Source of the DNA: Hybos culiciformis
Taxonomy: Eukaryota; Arthropoda; Insecta; Diptera; Hybotidae
Direction: 5' to 3'
Assembly (NCBI GenBank): GCA_964007475.1
Contig: OZ023273.1
Location: 45,943,525-46,007,524 of the forward strand
Length of the DNA stretch: 64,000 bases
A model generated the notes under the pieces. It worked only from the letters and a program-made list of their open reading frames with translations, made no database searches and was not told the DNA's origin. The translations under genes and the position numbers were made by a program. Shown one piece after another: positions 48,489 to 61,701 of this stretch; position 1 is the stretch's first letter; each line of letters starts with the position of its first letter.

Positions 48489-50402
48489 TTAAGCTTTTCT
48501 TTCCAAACCAAACCCCGTTTGAGATTCCTTAAATTGTTTACGTTTTTTCGTTTGAACATTGGCTTCTGTAAAAAATAACGATGATGCAATAAGGCACATA
48601 ACAGCTGCAACAATAGCCAAACCAAATGAATAACCTAAAAATATTTATTTTAAGTAAAATCATTAAATTTGAACTTGGCTGAAAGCTGCCTTAATATAAT
48701 TTTTAAAAGCAAGTTGAAAAAGGGTGTTACATTATAGTATATTTGTGGCAGACTTCCATCAATTAAAATCCATTAAATGGTAAAAAAACTTTCAAGAGGT
48801 TATTCGGAAAATGTTAAAATAATTTTAATTTTTGAACAGTACAAAATTTGTAATTCAAATAAAAATTTTAAAACTTACCAAACCAATTATTATCATGTTC
48901 CGGCATCCATCCTAAAATAAGTAGAAAAACAATCAAAAATTATGTGTACGAAAGATATTATAATCTAAAATGTCTTTAAATTTACCTTTAGTATTACCAA
49001 AGCATGCAAATATTATAACAGCTATGCTTGCACATATGCCAGCACCAAAAAGTAGAAAACCAATAACCTAATAATAAAAAAAGTATAATTAGATAACTTA
49101 CAGAAATCAAATTAATGTTAAGATGGAGGTCATATTTTGTATGTGGTGATTTGGATTCAATTGAAATTTCAAAAAATATATTTAAAAAAACCGCAAAATT
49201 ACCACTATCAATAAAATAAAGTGCTTTTGATCTGGTCCAGCACACAAAAAGAATAATAATACCAGGCATAGTGATACTAATACCGCAATTACGCATAATG
49301 TGAAAAAAAATTGTGTTGCAATCATAAATGCTAAAAAAAAATAAAATATTGAACCTTTAAATTATTTTGTATAATGTCACGAAAACTAAAAATTATTATA
49401 TCCATTTATCGTGTCATAAAATTAATACATCATTTGGAACTTATTTTGTTTTGTAGAAAAGCAAACATTTAGACATCAAAATAGTTCCAGTCGTGTTTTA
49501 TAAGCACACGTAAATTATGACGTCTTCATAATAATCGATCAATTGTAGGAAATGAAAAAATGACGAACACTTATTCGTGTTATAATTTGGAACAAATATA
49601 TAAAAGCATAGTAAATTTTTTTTATTTATCCGCTCGAATAATTGAATTTTATTCATTATTAACTTTTATATATACTTTTTGAAAATATCGCGTTGTTTGT
49701 TTATTTTTTCCTTTTCCAAATTTTATAATCTAAAAACAAAGCTAAAATGCATAAATAAATAGAAATTATTTCTTGTCGTATATGCAATATTAAGAAGTTT
49801 TTAAAATTGTTTACATACATTACGTAGATCTAAATAAATGAGGCTTAATATTGTCCAAAATAGTAATATGATTATTTTAGAATACATAAAACCTTCAAAT
49901 CAAAATTGGCCAATAGAAAAGTAAAAAACAATTTGTTGGACTTTGCTTACTTGCTGTAGGGCGTTTTGGAAATGGAAATGTACCTTTAATTTGCTTTCTG
50001 TACTGACTATTGCGTTAAAAAAAAAATTTAAAGACCTTGTGAACTAACTAATATTTCGTATGAAAATCGTCCATTAACAGTCTTGTGTCAACAAAAACAA
50101 AATTTCCTGTTTTGTTTTTTCATTTTACCTGGTATTAAAAATCCTTGTATCTCATCGTAACCAGTTGTAAATGGATCATAAACCCAACGACAGCCAACAA
50201 AGAATCTTCTTTGACTGTCATCGTTGACATCAGGTAAAGACCTAAAACAATGTGTCCACAATCCCAATTTATCTAATTTTGCACCGGATATTCTATAATC
50301 ACTGACCAGCCAACTGGGTGTTGTGAACGCAATCAAGCATGTTATGAAGGCTATCACAAAAATACCAACTCCACAATTACCAGCTAATGTCCTTCTTTTC
50401 AT
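48489..50402 (-). CDS. Claudin-like septate-junction protein, pasiflora-type (gene B)
   Basis: Five coding exons (50129-50402, 49203-49330, 48986-49067, 48879-48911, 48489-48634) sum to 663 nt, 220 residues, all GT-AG and in phase; one exon is only 33 nt. Membrane segments lie at about 10-30, 97-121, 129-156 and 171-193. The first loop has the claudin signature W31, GLW at 47-49, C52 and C71, and a conserved-looking stretch FVGCRWVYDPFTTGYDEI. The second loop has WMPEHDNNWFG. Length and these loops resemble insect claudin-like junction proteins of the pasiflora/sinuous group, which build the paracellular barrier of epithelia and glia; assignment to one paralogue is uncertain. An acceptor (TTATTCTCAG) just 5' of the ATG shows an upstream non-coding exon, not located. 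The gene looks intact. Confidence 0.88.
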
Positions 50403-50414
50403 TCTGACTCTGAG

Positions 50415-52071
50415 AATAAGAAAAAAAAATTAATTAGTGGAATGTAGTTATTTGCAATTTCTCTAAAACTACTTGTTGCAATTATAAATTATATTAACAC
50501 GATTTTATTTTTAAATTGTGAGAATAAAACTATCGAAAAAAAATTCTTCGCCTTGAAAAACAAACTTAAAAGTATATATAATGTTATGTACAAGTATCTA
50601 CAGCATATATATGTACAAGTGCATTATTATGTAGATAACAATTTTTGATTTGTATATTACAATGTTTTCATCAAATTTATTAACAAACTTTTTATTTGCG
50701 TGAGAATGAAAGCACTTTTTAATATACATAAACATAAATCTACTTATAATGGAATTTTCGAAAAGAATAAAAACAAAATATTAAAGAAAAAATATTCTCT
50801 TGAACATAGCTCAATTAACATTAAGCCCAAGCCAGTTTTTTTGTGGAATTCGTACTTAATGTCAATTTTAGTAAGAATGTCAATTATTATCACATTGTTT
50901 TTCATCAAAGAAAATATGTGTTTTCAAATATTTGTTTTAGAATTTTAATAATGGTACTATAAAATAAAAACTACAAATAGGCATTTACAATTAAGATATA
51001 GTGAATTTTTTTGAAAATTACTAAATTTTTCTGTCTTATATTATGTGTGTACGTACATTGGATACGCTTCACTTATTTCAATAAAGGGGTTGATTGAATT
51101 CTAATTTTACCAAAAGGTAAATTTATAATGGTGGTAAAAAGAAGTAAAATTAATTAAACATAAAAAAAATAAAATTAAAAAACATTTGTAAATTTTCACT
51201 TAGTTATTTTTATTTATAATAATATAAGTACCGATAAACATACATAAATAATGTTAAAGAAAAGCTCATCGTTCGTAGGATAAAAATTCCTGCATAAGCA
51301 ATATTCTTTTTAAAATAATTTATTTAAATGATTTTAGATTTTATTTTGTTTATAATAATTAGAGTTCAACTAATTTTGATAATATCAAATAATAGATGCA
51401 TATATATTATATAGTATAGTACTTTTAGGACAATAAGATAATAAAATATTACATAATTGAACATGTACAACACGTAGAATGTATAGAAAGAAATTTCTTT
51501 TAAAGTTTCTAATTTCGTTTGTGAGAAAATTTCTTCCAGAACTTATCGCAATTGGTTGATATTTTATGAAATTGAGATATGATTAAAGAAATGTTTTTAA
51601 TATCATATTTATCAAAAAAACAGAAGGAGTATAGTTGTTTTTTAATATGTTTTTCTTGGAACACACGGTCTAGGTAATGAAAAAAAAATGATGATAGAAA
51701 CAATTATGTTTATATTTACAATTAAGTGATATTAAATTGAGTTTTCTTCAAACTTACTGTCACAAGTTAAACAAAATACTTAGTTGTACTTTTTACTTCA
51801 CTATATAATGCATTTTATATGAATTAATCTTTCAAAATTCAATTCTTTGAATTTAGAACAAACCAATTAAAATTTTACATTAATAATCTTTAAAAAAAAA
51901 TTAATTTCTTTGGTTTTATAACAAACTGTTTAAAATTTTATATTAGATATACCAGCAGGTCAGTTGCTGTTTATTGCGAGCGTAGAATTATATGTTAATA
52001 TTATTATGTCTTATACATTTTCAAAGCTTAATTTTATAATTGCCGCCACCTTAAATATTGCACCTTATTTT
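50415..52071. other. Upstream/intron DNA of claudin-like gene B
   Basis: Probably the 5' UTR intron and upstream region of gene B. The first non-coding exon could not be located. The frame at 50700-50948 has chance composition. Confidence 0.45.
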
Positions 52072-52823
52072 TGTAATATCAGTGGTGGGATTCCAAACAT
52101 TTAACAACCGGTTCGCATCCCGTAAAAAAAAAAATACAATTTTTTTTGTGGTTTCGAATCCTCTAAAAAGTTTTTTTAATTTTTTTAATTAGGTTCTAAA
52201 GACCTTTCCAGAACATATATATGCTTTCTCATTCATAAAAACTCATAAATTTTTAGATTCATGTTTCCAAATGTTGTAATTTCAAAACATGCTTGCTTGT
52301 TACACGTTTATTACTGTGTAAAAGCATATTTTTACTCTTATTTAGTTCTTTACTCACAGTATTCACATAACATATAGTTAAAGAAATAGGAGATTTTTCA
52401 GATAAATAAGTAAAACGCTTGTCAAATTTTCCAGTATTTCTTTTATAAATTAATAAAAAAGCCCGAAAAAAAATTGTTTTACTGTAAATTGTACGCGCAT
52501 CACCTGTCGAGATACTCATCGTGTGAAAGTAGTTTTTAAATTTTTAGATAACAGACCGAAAGACAAACATCATGTTTTTTATATAATTCAAATTTTATAT
52601 TTAACACAAATTTCAATGTAAATTCAAATTGTATATTCTTTGAGTAGTTGAGAAATTGCCACGGAGGGACTGTCAAAACAGTGAATAGTTATTTCAAAAC
52701 TTCTTCAGGCGATTTTCGTGAACCTACAAATTTTAGGAAACGGTTCGCGCGAATCTTAAATATTTTAGGAAACGGTTCGCACGAACCGGTGCGAACCGGC
52801 TGAATCCCACCACTGTGTAATAT
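52072..52823. mobile_element. Non-autonomous hAT element (family B)
   Basis: The element spans 52080-52815 (736 bp) with 14-bp terminal inverted repeats CAGTGGTGGGATTC and an exact 8-bp target duplication TGTAATAT (52072-52079, 52816-52823). Subterminal CGGTTCGCACGAACCG-type palindromes and a repeated TTTTAGGAAACGGTTCGC motif are probable transposase binding sites. An 86-codon minus-strand frame inside (52259-52519) has no transposase motif I can recognise. Confidence 0.93.
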
Positions 52824-55800
52824 GTATATTAAAAAAAAATTAATTCAACAATTACAATGTAATAATTAGGCATAAAGGTTTGAAAAAATATAGCACCTGT
52901 TCATAAAAATTATATAACTATTTATATTGATAAAAGGACCGAAAATTAAAACAGCTGGATGGCGCCACAGTAATAAAGCTAAGGTTCCAGATTCGATGAG
53001 TTATTTAGATATTGCAACAAATAAAGCCAAAACATGGTATTATATTGAACATCAATAAACCTACAAACATTTCCAAATTCTTAATACATGTTCTATATTG
53101 AATCTTTGAGCCCAAAAATCGTTACAATTCTGAAATTGTGTTTGGTTTTCCCATTAACGTGTGTTAAAATTTCTTTTTAGAAATATTCCCACAACTTTAG
53201 CTCAATTAAAAAAAAACCAATGATTTTTATAATACATCATTTGCTTGGCCATATACCATATGATGTATTTATAATAATTACATTTTAATATTGCTCTTAT
53301 TTCATCTTGAAACAACAGAATCGAAAACCAATATTGCAAAATATTTTATCATTCCGACAGTTGAGCTTTTCCGTTTCATTTTAATTCTTTTTTTATTACA
53401 GAAATTGAAAAAATTATATCTTTCTGATTCCATGACTTAATAATCCAATTAAATAACGAGTTCAAGTAACTTAAAAGAATAAAATTATGTTATATGTGAA
53501 TAAAACTTAATCCACTGTCTAAGTATACTCCTTGCCACTATTTTAAAGTTGAAAACAATGAAAATAAATAATTCTTATTGTTTGTATTGCATACAAACTG
53601 TGAGAAATAATATTAAAATCATACGTAATTCTAATTGAAAAACGATTTCAAAGTACAAATTTTTTTTTGTTGAAAGATTTGGCAACAAAAATTTTCCTAT
53701 TTCAACCATTATGCTTTAAATTTATTTTTAATTACATATTTCAATAATTACATGTTTAAAATTTGAATACATATAGTTAAACATGTCAAAGCCAAGTGAA
53801 TGCCAATCCTAATAATTTTGTAGGAATTATGACTATGATTTTATTTTACATAGAAATTATGTTACGATTATTGCATACATTAAATTTGGTCCAAAAATAT
53901 TAACACACTAAATCAGGCTTTGTGAACTTCCATTATTCATAATTGTATTCTTTATTAAAAAAGATTAAAGAGATTGGGAATTTCAAAAACTGTTGTATAT
54001 AGTTATCAAATTTATTAATAGATCTTTAATTATCCATTAACTGAGGACTTAGCAGACAAGACATTTATGTGCAGTAAGTATAATTATAATATTTGAAAGG
54101 TCACTCTTTTAACGCAGGTATATTTTTAAGTCCTTAATTTTCTCATTAAATATTAATAATTTTAATCAAAATAAAAATTTATCAAATTCACATTTTGTCT
54201 AAACTTAGTATAGGTATAACATAATAAGATACATTAATTATTAACTTCATATTTATTTCAGACCTGACGCTCATTTTATGTTTACTTTTTTTTATTCAAA
54301 GTAGAAACAAAACAAAATAGCAATTAAAATGACAGAAAAAAAATTTACACATATATTATTTTGACACATCGTACCTATTTATTTCAATCCACAAACTTTT
54401 TAATAATTTTTAATTTTAACTAATTTAAGTATTTAATTTTAATTGTTAACATACAGTCATAATTATTATTTAAATTTATTAAATATATGCAATATAATTT
54501 CAATATTCTCTTTAGTTTTCATAAAATATTTAAATTACTACACTTAATGAGAAAATTCACTATGAAAATAAAAGTAATTATTTTTTGTTTTCGTTGTAAC
54601 TTTTATTTTTATTATGAATCACTTCAAGAATATTTTATCAATTATTGAAAATATGCATAAAATTATAATATAGTCATATTTTTTTGATTTATTTAACATT
54701 ATTTTAATAACTTTTGTTTTTATTTTTTATTAAATTTAATATATTTTTTTTATTAATTTTTAATTTTTAATTTAAGAAACTTACATCTTCTTGTCACGCC
54801 CTGAAATTAACTCTGAAGTATGCATATTTTTCTTCTCTTGAGCAAAAACGAAAATTAGTACCTAGTTTAATATTTTTGAATGTCTTTAAAAATATTACTA
54901 GGTATATATAATTATACGATACTTATATATGAATATAAAAAACAAAAAAGTTAAAATTTTGTAGGTATATTTTAACAATATTCAGTCTTATTTTTGTTAT
55001 GTTTCTTATTTAATTTTCTAAACAAAAAAAATTAAAACATAAAAAACTTCAAAATATCTACACTGTTACACAAAAAATATGAACTAATAAGAGCTGCGAC
55101 AACGTTTCTAATACAAAAAAATACTTATAATATATATTATATTATAATTGATGAATTAAAAAAGTTTTAGAGAGTGAGTGAAATAAATTTTTTAAACACA
55201 AATATAATGATGATAATAATTATTAAATATATCAGTAAGTAAGTGTAGTAAAGTAGTAAGTAAAAAATGTTAGTTTGTAAGGGGCTCACTGTCGTATATA
55301 TTTCAAAATAATGCAAATACATAAAATTATTTGAGTTAAGTTAATAAAAAAACCTTCAATAAATTTATTCGCTCAGAAATCATAATTACAGATGCTATTG
55401 TTGTTCAAATTCATATTTATGTACAAACTAAAAACTAGCTTAAATTATTTATTTGCCAAAATAAGTATTAATATTAAATATACCTACAAATATTCAAATG
55501 AAATATTAAAAATTAAAGTATGTAGTAGCTTATTATTAAAATAAATTGTATCAAAAAACCGCCTCTTTCTCGAATGCTAAAAATTGTATATTAATTCTAT
55601 TGGAACAAGAAAAATTTAAATCTATGCTCTAAAGAAAATAACAGTTTCACAATTTTATTATAATATTTTAATATAGAATGGAATATATCTAAATAAAATC
55701 GCTGAAAATAAATTTAATTTTAAATAATTGGTTTTTGGAACATGTTTCTAATTAACAATTAAAGATTGAATATTTTTAGGGCTCTTGTTTTTCAACTGAC

Positions 55801-55886
55801 CAATACAAAAAAGTTGAGTTTTATTTTTTTATTCTTCATATGAAAATAAAAGAGTATCTAATTATATTAACATATAATATATATGT
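52824..55886. other. Long gene-free AT-rich stretch
   Basis: No exon, RNA gene or repeat boundary recognised. Confidence 0.6.
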
Positions 55887-55934
55887 TTGTATTGTACATT
55901 GCTTTAATACCTGTAAAAGCAATGTACAACACAA
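55887..55934. repeat. Short hairpin, 19-bp arms and 10-nt loop
   Basis: TTGTATTGTACATTGCTTT (55887-55905) pairs with AAAGCAATGTACAACACAA (55916-55934); the single mismatch is a possible G-U pair, and weaker AT pairing extends the stem outward. Size is compatible with a small precursor hairpin, but nothing shows transcription. Confidence 0.75.
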
Positions 55935-57018
55935 ATAAATATATATATCTATGCTATATCACAAATACATCGTTTATAAATTTAACTCAAGTCATATAGG
56001 TAGGTATTCAACTTCATAAACATTTAACTTATGCATTATTATTATATGTGTTTGATAAAAGCCCAGATTAAAAAATGAATAAATCAAACTAATTTTTTTT
56101 TCTGAAATATAACATATTTCTTTTAGATTTTCTATTGATTAATGCCAGAATTTATGCATCACGAATTAAAATTGTAATTACTTAAATTTTAATAAAATGT
56201 TATCAACAAATATTTTTAGGATATCAAAGAAAATGAGTTTGTAATATAAAATTTTTAAAATTATAGATTTGTGTATAATAGACATTACAATGAAATGGCA
56301 TAAATTGACATTGTACATTACAACATAGTATATAGTATTGTTGATTGACCATTTCATATACGATATAAATATACTATACCACACAACTACACAATTTTCG
56401 TTTTAACTTTACCAACTGCATATTAGGTATATGGAAACATGTTTAATAATGGAGAATGCAATAACTATATGTAGGTATTAATGTTATTTTAATGAAAATT
56501 ACATAAACTAAATGACATAAAGAAAACTACATATTCAGCAAGCCGCTTTTATATCTATGGCGTCCTTAAAGTTAAAAAAAACTCATACCTATCTATCTAC
56601 CATTAAAAATTAATTATCTGTTGTTTTCGTTTACCTTTTCATCAAAACTAATTTTATGTGGTTTTTGTTGTTAATTAATTGAATTGAACACTATGGCTAT
56701 GTGAAATTGTGAATGTGATTATGTGAACACATTAAATTTTTCGCCATGTTATTGTCAGCAAAACCATTTATTATTATTTTCATAGTAAAATCGCAAAATT
56801 TTAAATTCTATGATATTAACTTTGTCGAGAAATGTAAAAATTAATGAAAAACTTGCGAAATTTTTAAAACTTTTATTTTTTATATTTTTAATTACGCTTA
56901 CGTACGCATCCATCCAAATTTTTAGCCGCTTCAATAAATGTCAATATATATTGCTCACAAAAAGTTGAACTTCCAAGCCAGAACAACTAAATTTTCTTTG
57001 AAAGTTTGAAGTTCTTAT
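55935..57018. other. Gene-free AT-rich stretch
   Basis: Nothing recognised. Confidence 0.55.
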
Positions 57019-57350
57019 TAAGAGTATTTTACAAATTATGTAACGCTATTTTTGCCGTTTTTTAACCCCCCCCCTCCATAGTAACAGATCGTAACAAATC
57101 CCGAAGACCCCCCCCCTCCCCCCAGAAGAATAACGTAACAAAAGTTAAACACTTTTTAAACAAAATTCATTATAACTTAAGTTTTTTTTTGCGTGCATTA
57201 ATATTATATTTAGTGTAATTTTTATAAAAAGGGTGAAATTTGGTTACATAACATTTTTATAAACACCCCTCCCCCTCTCGTAAAAAACCGTAACAAATTT
57301 TCAAACCCCCCCCTCCTCCCCTAGGCCGTTACGTGATTTGTGAAGAGTCC
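57019..57350. mobile_element. Short inverted-repeat element with poly-C tracts
   Basis: The ends share an inverted block (left TTTTACAAATTATGTAACGC; right, reverse-complemented, CTTCACAAATCACGTAACGG). Between them are four C-rich tracts on the plus strand (near 57065, 57108, 57267 and 57305), several preceded by CGTAACAAAT. ACAAATTACGTAACG-type ends with poly-C are common in insect repeats. Boundaries are approximate, and no target duplication was certain. Confidence 0.6.
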
Positions 57351-58118
57351 CAAATCTAAATCAACCAAAAAAAAAATCCATTTCATTCATAAAAAAAAAT
57401 TATCAATAGGTAGTAGAAGAGTATTAAAACTCAATTCACATATCATTTATTAAAAAAAAAACTATGAATAGGTACTTTTACTAAAAAATATAATATGTAT
57501 ATTTTTATTTTTGGCCGACATTGAAAATAAAAAGAAATGACTAGTTTCACCTATTGAATGTTTATGTAAAAGGAAAATTACAAACAATTCTAATGCCAGT
57601 CTTTATTTATTTGGTTCATTACATTACATTAAATTTAAATTTTGGAAAACTATTCAACAGTTTTAACATAATATTCTATAAACTTTTTGAAACTTTAACG
57701 CAGAGTAAACATATTTAGGAAATAGGTATACAATGCTTTAACGTTGAGATTGGTTATTTAAAACTCAACTGGTTGGCATTATAAAGTTAACTTCATTTCG
57801 ATATTCGAAAATGAATTAGTTGTAAAAGTTGTAAAATAAAATCTAAAACTCACTCAAATTTTCACTCGTGCGAATATTATAAATATAAAGTTAATTTGTT
57901 TGTCATATAATATTTCTCCTCCACCAATCATTCATAAATTTTTATTTTATTTATCGTGATTCGTGCCTCTTTATTAAAAATCAAATCAGTAATCACTTTA
58001 TTACTTTTGTTTTGTAAGTGAAGTTGTGTCTATGTTGGATAATTATAACCAGAGAGGAAGACTTTATTTAATTTATTGAATTTTCTCAATAATAACTAAA
58101 AAAAAAATAGGTTCAATA
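57351..58118. other. Upstream region of the dehydratase gene
   Basis: Probable promoter and leader. A donor-like GTAAGTGA near 58014 and an acceptor-like AAAATAG at 58110 could bound a short 5' UTR intron. No core promoter element is clear. Confidence 0.4.
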
Positions 58119-61073
58119 ATGGCTAAAACAAAAGCTACAACTCCAGCAGCAACAAAAAATAAAGAACCTGGACTTTTATCGAAATTTTATTTATTTGGTT
58201 ACAATGCCACACAGACAGTCGGGTAAGAAATAAGTAAATTATTCATGTAATAAAAACTTTAAAAAAAAATTGTTTTTAAGGTGGTCGTATATGTTATACC
58301 AATTAATTGCATATTACATTACTCCAGAAGTGGCGAAAGGTCAAAAGTTATGGGATTTCATAGGTTGGACAGTTATAATATTTCAAAATGCTGCTGTATT
58401 GGAGGTAGGTACTTTCTTAATAAATTTTTTGTTCATTAATGTAAAGTTCACAGATTCTATTGCCTGTAAATAACGAATTTAAAAATATTACTTTTTAACG
58501 TTAACGTTTTCGTCGCAAATTAGGTAGGTAGGTAGGAACCTGTAACACAAATTTTGTTTTTCGTGACTTATTATTATGTCCAAAACTAGTCCAAATACTC
58601 AAATGAATATTTCTTTCTTTTGCTACTTTTCCAGTGGCATATCATAAATAATACTAGTGAGATCCATGATTGCAATTATTGTAGTCTAAAAGAAACAAAC
58701 CAATTCTAATTATTCTATTACAGCTCATTTTATAAAAATACTAAAATAATCGTAATGGCTCAATTTATTTTCTATTTTAACATATTGCAATTTACTACGT
58801 CATCAAAATGTTTGGCTAACTAAAGATAAACATAAAACTCAATTCGATATGTATGTTAAATAGTTATAAAATTTAAAAAATTAATTATGTAACTTCCATC
58901 CAAAAGAAAAAAATATGTTACAAGGTAGTTTTCTTTTCAAATGAAACAATACTTTCTTTTTTTTTCATAACATTTTTACTATCACTAATATTAATTTGCT
59001 TTATAGAAAAAAAAAAAGCTAATAATAAATACCTACTATTTATTAATCAACGATTTTACATAATAAAAAAATAAATACAATTTTTTGTAGTGAACTTGTT
59101 ATGCTTATGAACCACTTCACAAAGTTTTTTTTATGTAGGTATACGGGGAAACTTTAAAATATATATTTGCATAAAAAATAAAAATCCATTGAACTTTAAA
59201 CCTTAATTTTATTTTTGGTTTTGTTGTTTTTATTAGTGAAGTTTATTATTTTTTTAATGTCAATGTAAGTGTATTTTGCTAATGAAATTACCCATTATTT
59301 TTTAATTCTAATATCTACTGATTTCATCATGCTCGAATATAAATTAACATGAATTCGCGATTTTTATTCCGAATTTTGAGCAATAATTTTTTTTTAATTT
59401 TTTATCGTGTAAATACTTTATTAATTATAAAAATAAGTAAATTTATATTACAATGTTTTCGAATCAATCTTTTGTGATAAACCAATGAATCTTAAACATC
59501 ATGTAAATATAATGTAAATAGAATAACATTCAAGTTCTTAATAGCTTTTACGTGATATTTAAAAAAAAAAATTATTCATAAAATGTTTTTCAATTTTAAC
59601 TTCATGTACAATTAGAGACGTTAACCTATCGTCGCCCGACAATTATACTGTCGTACATGACAAAATGACAAAAAATGAGTTGAGTATGTAGAGTCTTATA
59701 ATTTTTCAAGTTCTATCAAACTGTCCAATCGGAATCTTTCTATCTCTATTAGTTTCTGAGATATTGAGTGTTGACTTTGACGTAAATGCCATAAAATTGA
59801 AATTTTTTGCTCCTATAATACCGTATGAACCAAATTTTTGGATATACGGCAAATTCTCATACAAAATAAACAAACAAAGTAGGAAATATTATATTGTCGC
59901 ATACGCCAAAATTTGTATTATTGTGCCGCATGTCCTTATAAAATGCTATATTGCGAATTTTTGCAGCAATTATTATGACGTATGTGTAAAAATTTTAATA
60001 TTAGATGGTTTATTTTTTAAGAATTATTGTGCCGTAACTGTTTTAAAAAATGTTGTATGTGCAAAGAGGTGGTAGAAACGAGTGCAATAGTGGCGCTTAC
60101 GGCAAGATACTATTAAAGTTGTGGTAGCTCAAAATTGGAACTCTAAAGGACTTCTTTGTTCGATCTTAAAATGTAGTTTAAGGTTTTAGCTTTCACAAAA
60201 AAAAAAAAAAGTATATGTTTTTCGGCTAGTTTTTTTTTTTATTTACATTCCAACTTTAAAGTCGATTTCCCAAAACTCGATTTTCGAGATATACATCAAA
60301 ATAATTTCGGGACGACGCTATGTAAACTGAACTAATTATGAATACAAATTTTGTCGAAGACGATAGGGTCAATGAAATTTTCTATTTGTAACATGTAACA
60401 AATGAAAAATTAACCTAATTTTTTATATGATTTAATTCTTTACGTGTACTTACTTATTTGTCAATATTGATATTTTTAAGAATTCAATATTTTATTACCA
60501 CTAGCAAAAATTTATTCTCTCCTAATTTTACAGTTATTTTTCAAACTTTTAAATAGGTAACTAAATATTTTTTTTAATTTTTAGATTTTTAATGCTGCCG
60601 CTGGTCTAGTCAAATCGAATCCCGTTATAACTACATTTCAGGTTTTAAGTCGCGTTATGGTTGTATGTGGAGTTGTAATGGCAACTCCAGATGGAAAAGC
60701 ATCCCCTGGCTTACCTTTAGCATTATTGGCTTGGTCTGTAACCGAAATTGTACGGTATGGTTACTACACATTGAATATTATTAATGCAGTACCATATATT
60801 TTAATATGGCTTCGATATACAACATTTATTGCTTTGTATCCAATCGGCGTTACAGGAGAATTATTATGCTTTTATTGGGCTCAGGATTATGTAAAGCACC
60901 ATAAAATTTGGACAATCGAAATGCCAAATAAAAATAATATGACATTTTCTTATTTCTACTTTTTATGGTCAATTATGTTATTGTACATTCCACTCTTTCC
61001 ACAAATGTATTTACACATGTTTGTACAGCGTAAAAAAATTATAGGCGGTGGCAATAAATCAAAAACACATTAA
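58119..61073 (+). CDS. Hacd: Very-long-chain (3R)-3-hydroxyacyl-CoA dehydratase
   Basis: Three exons (58119-58222, 58281-58404, 60585-61073) sum to 717 nt, 238 residues. The enzyme removes water from 3-hydroxyacyl-CoA, the third step of each two-carbon elongation of very-long-chain fatty acids, in the ER membrane alongside elongase and the two reductases. Family marks are clear: WSxxEIVRYGYY near 126-137 and ALYPIGVTGELL, with Tyr161 and Glu168 at the spacing of the catalytic pair in yeast Phs1. Hydrophobic segments are spread throughout, as expected for a multi-pass protein. The extreme C-terminus is KSKTH, a K-x-K-x-x ER-retrieval form. Length is normal. ATG 58119 is the first in frame and gives the usual short lysine-rich N-terminus. 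The second intron is 2.2 kb. Its 3' end faces RpL30. Insects often have more than one paralogue, so the exact one is not assigned. Confidence 0.95.
58405..60584. other. Intron 2 of the dehydratase gene
   Basis: AT-rich intron. A GTAG/TAGG tetranucleotide run lies near 58522-58536. The 103-codon plus-strand frame at 59764-60075 shows no coding features and is not taken as a gene. Confidence 0.75.
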
Positions 61074-61201
61074 TATTTTTTTGTTAAATAGAATTACATA
61101 TTTTTAAGTTAAAAATTGTTGAAGACTAGATAAAACATTTGGTGCAAGAAATATATTTTTCATAAAAATAACATAATTTTATTTTAGTTTAGGCTTGGAA
61201 A

Positions 61202-61207
61202 AATAAA
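61202..61207 (+). promoter_or_regulatory. Poly(A) signal of the dehydratase gene
   Basis: AATAAA about 130 bases past the stop codon; the best candidate before the convergent neighbour. Confidence 0.5.
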
Positions 61208-61666
61208 TTTGCAAAATTTTTATTAAGTTCAATTAAAGTAAAAAAAACGGAAATAACAAATTTTATGAGATTCTTGGTTATCATTTCAATAATTCAAAAT
61301 AATGTTTAGAAGCCAAAAGAAAATTGGTTTGTTACCATTCAATGGTGTCCTGACAGTCATCTGACTTTAAAAAAAATTATGCTTTTTAATGAATCTATTT
61401 TTGAAGTATAATAGTCTAGTTAGTATGAATAACAAACGTAAGAATCATACGAAAATAATCCATTCTTTTTTCCAGTTGAGTGAAACAATGTACTTTTCGT
61501 TGATTTTTTAAAATAGAATTGAGAAATAAGATTTCTTAAAACCCCCACATCCTTATAAATAAAAAAAATAGTGGTTTTAATTTTATCTGCCATCGAACGA
61601 TTTTCTAAATTGTGAACTTAATATAAATAAAAGAGTTGAAATTTATTTTTTTAATTAAAAATTAAT
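61208..61666. other. Short intergenic region between convergent genes
   Basis: Separates the 3' ends of the dehydratase and RpL30. No feature other than the poly(A) signals at its edges. Confidence 0.6.
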
Positions 61667-61672
61667 TTTATT
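61667..61672 (-). promoter_or_regulatory. Poly(A) signal of RpL30
   Basis: AATAAA on the minus strand 30 bases beyond the stop codon. Confidence 0.65.
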
Positions 61673-61701
61673 TCCATCATTTCCAGACAAGATTTTTATT
61701 T

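Noticed and set aside
48994..49296. 100-codon minus-strand frame
   Set aside because: Reads the claudin-like gene B exons in the wrong phase across an intron.
52259..52519. 86-codon minus-strand frame inside hAT family B
   Set aside because: No transposase motif identified; it may be a remnant but cannot be supported as coding.
59764..60075. 103-codon plus-strand frame in the dehydratase intron
   Set aside because: No recognisable domain or splice boundary, and it sits within a well-supported intron.
59630..60115. Possible transposon ends (TCGTCGCCCGAC and GCGCTTACGGCAAG)
   Set aside because: The two sides do not align as inverted repeats and no target duplication was found.
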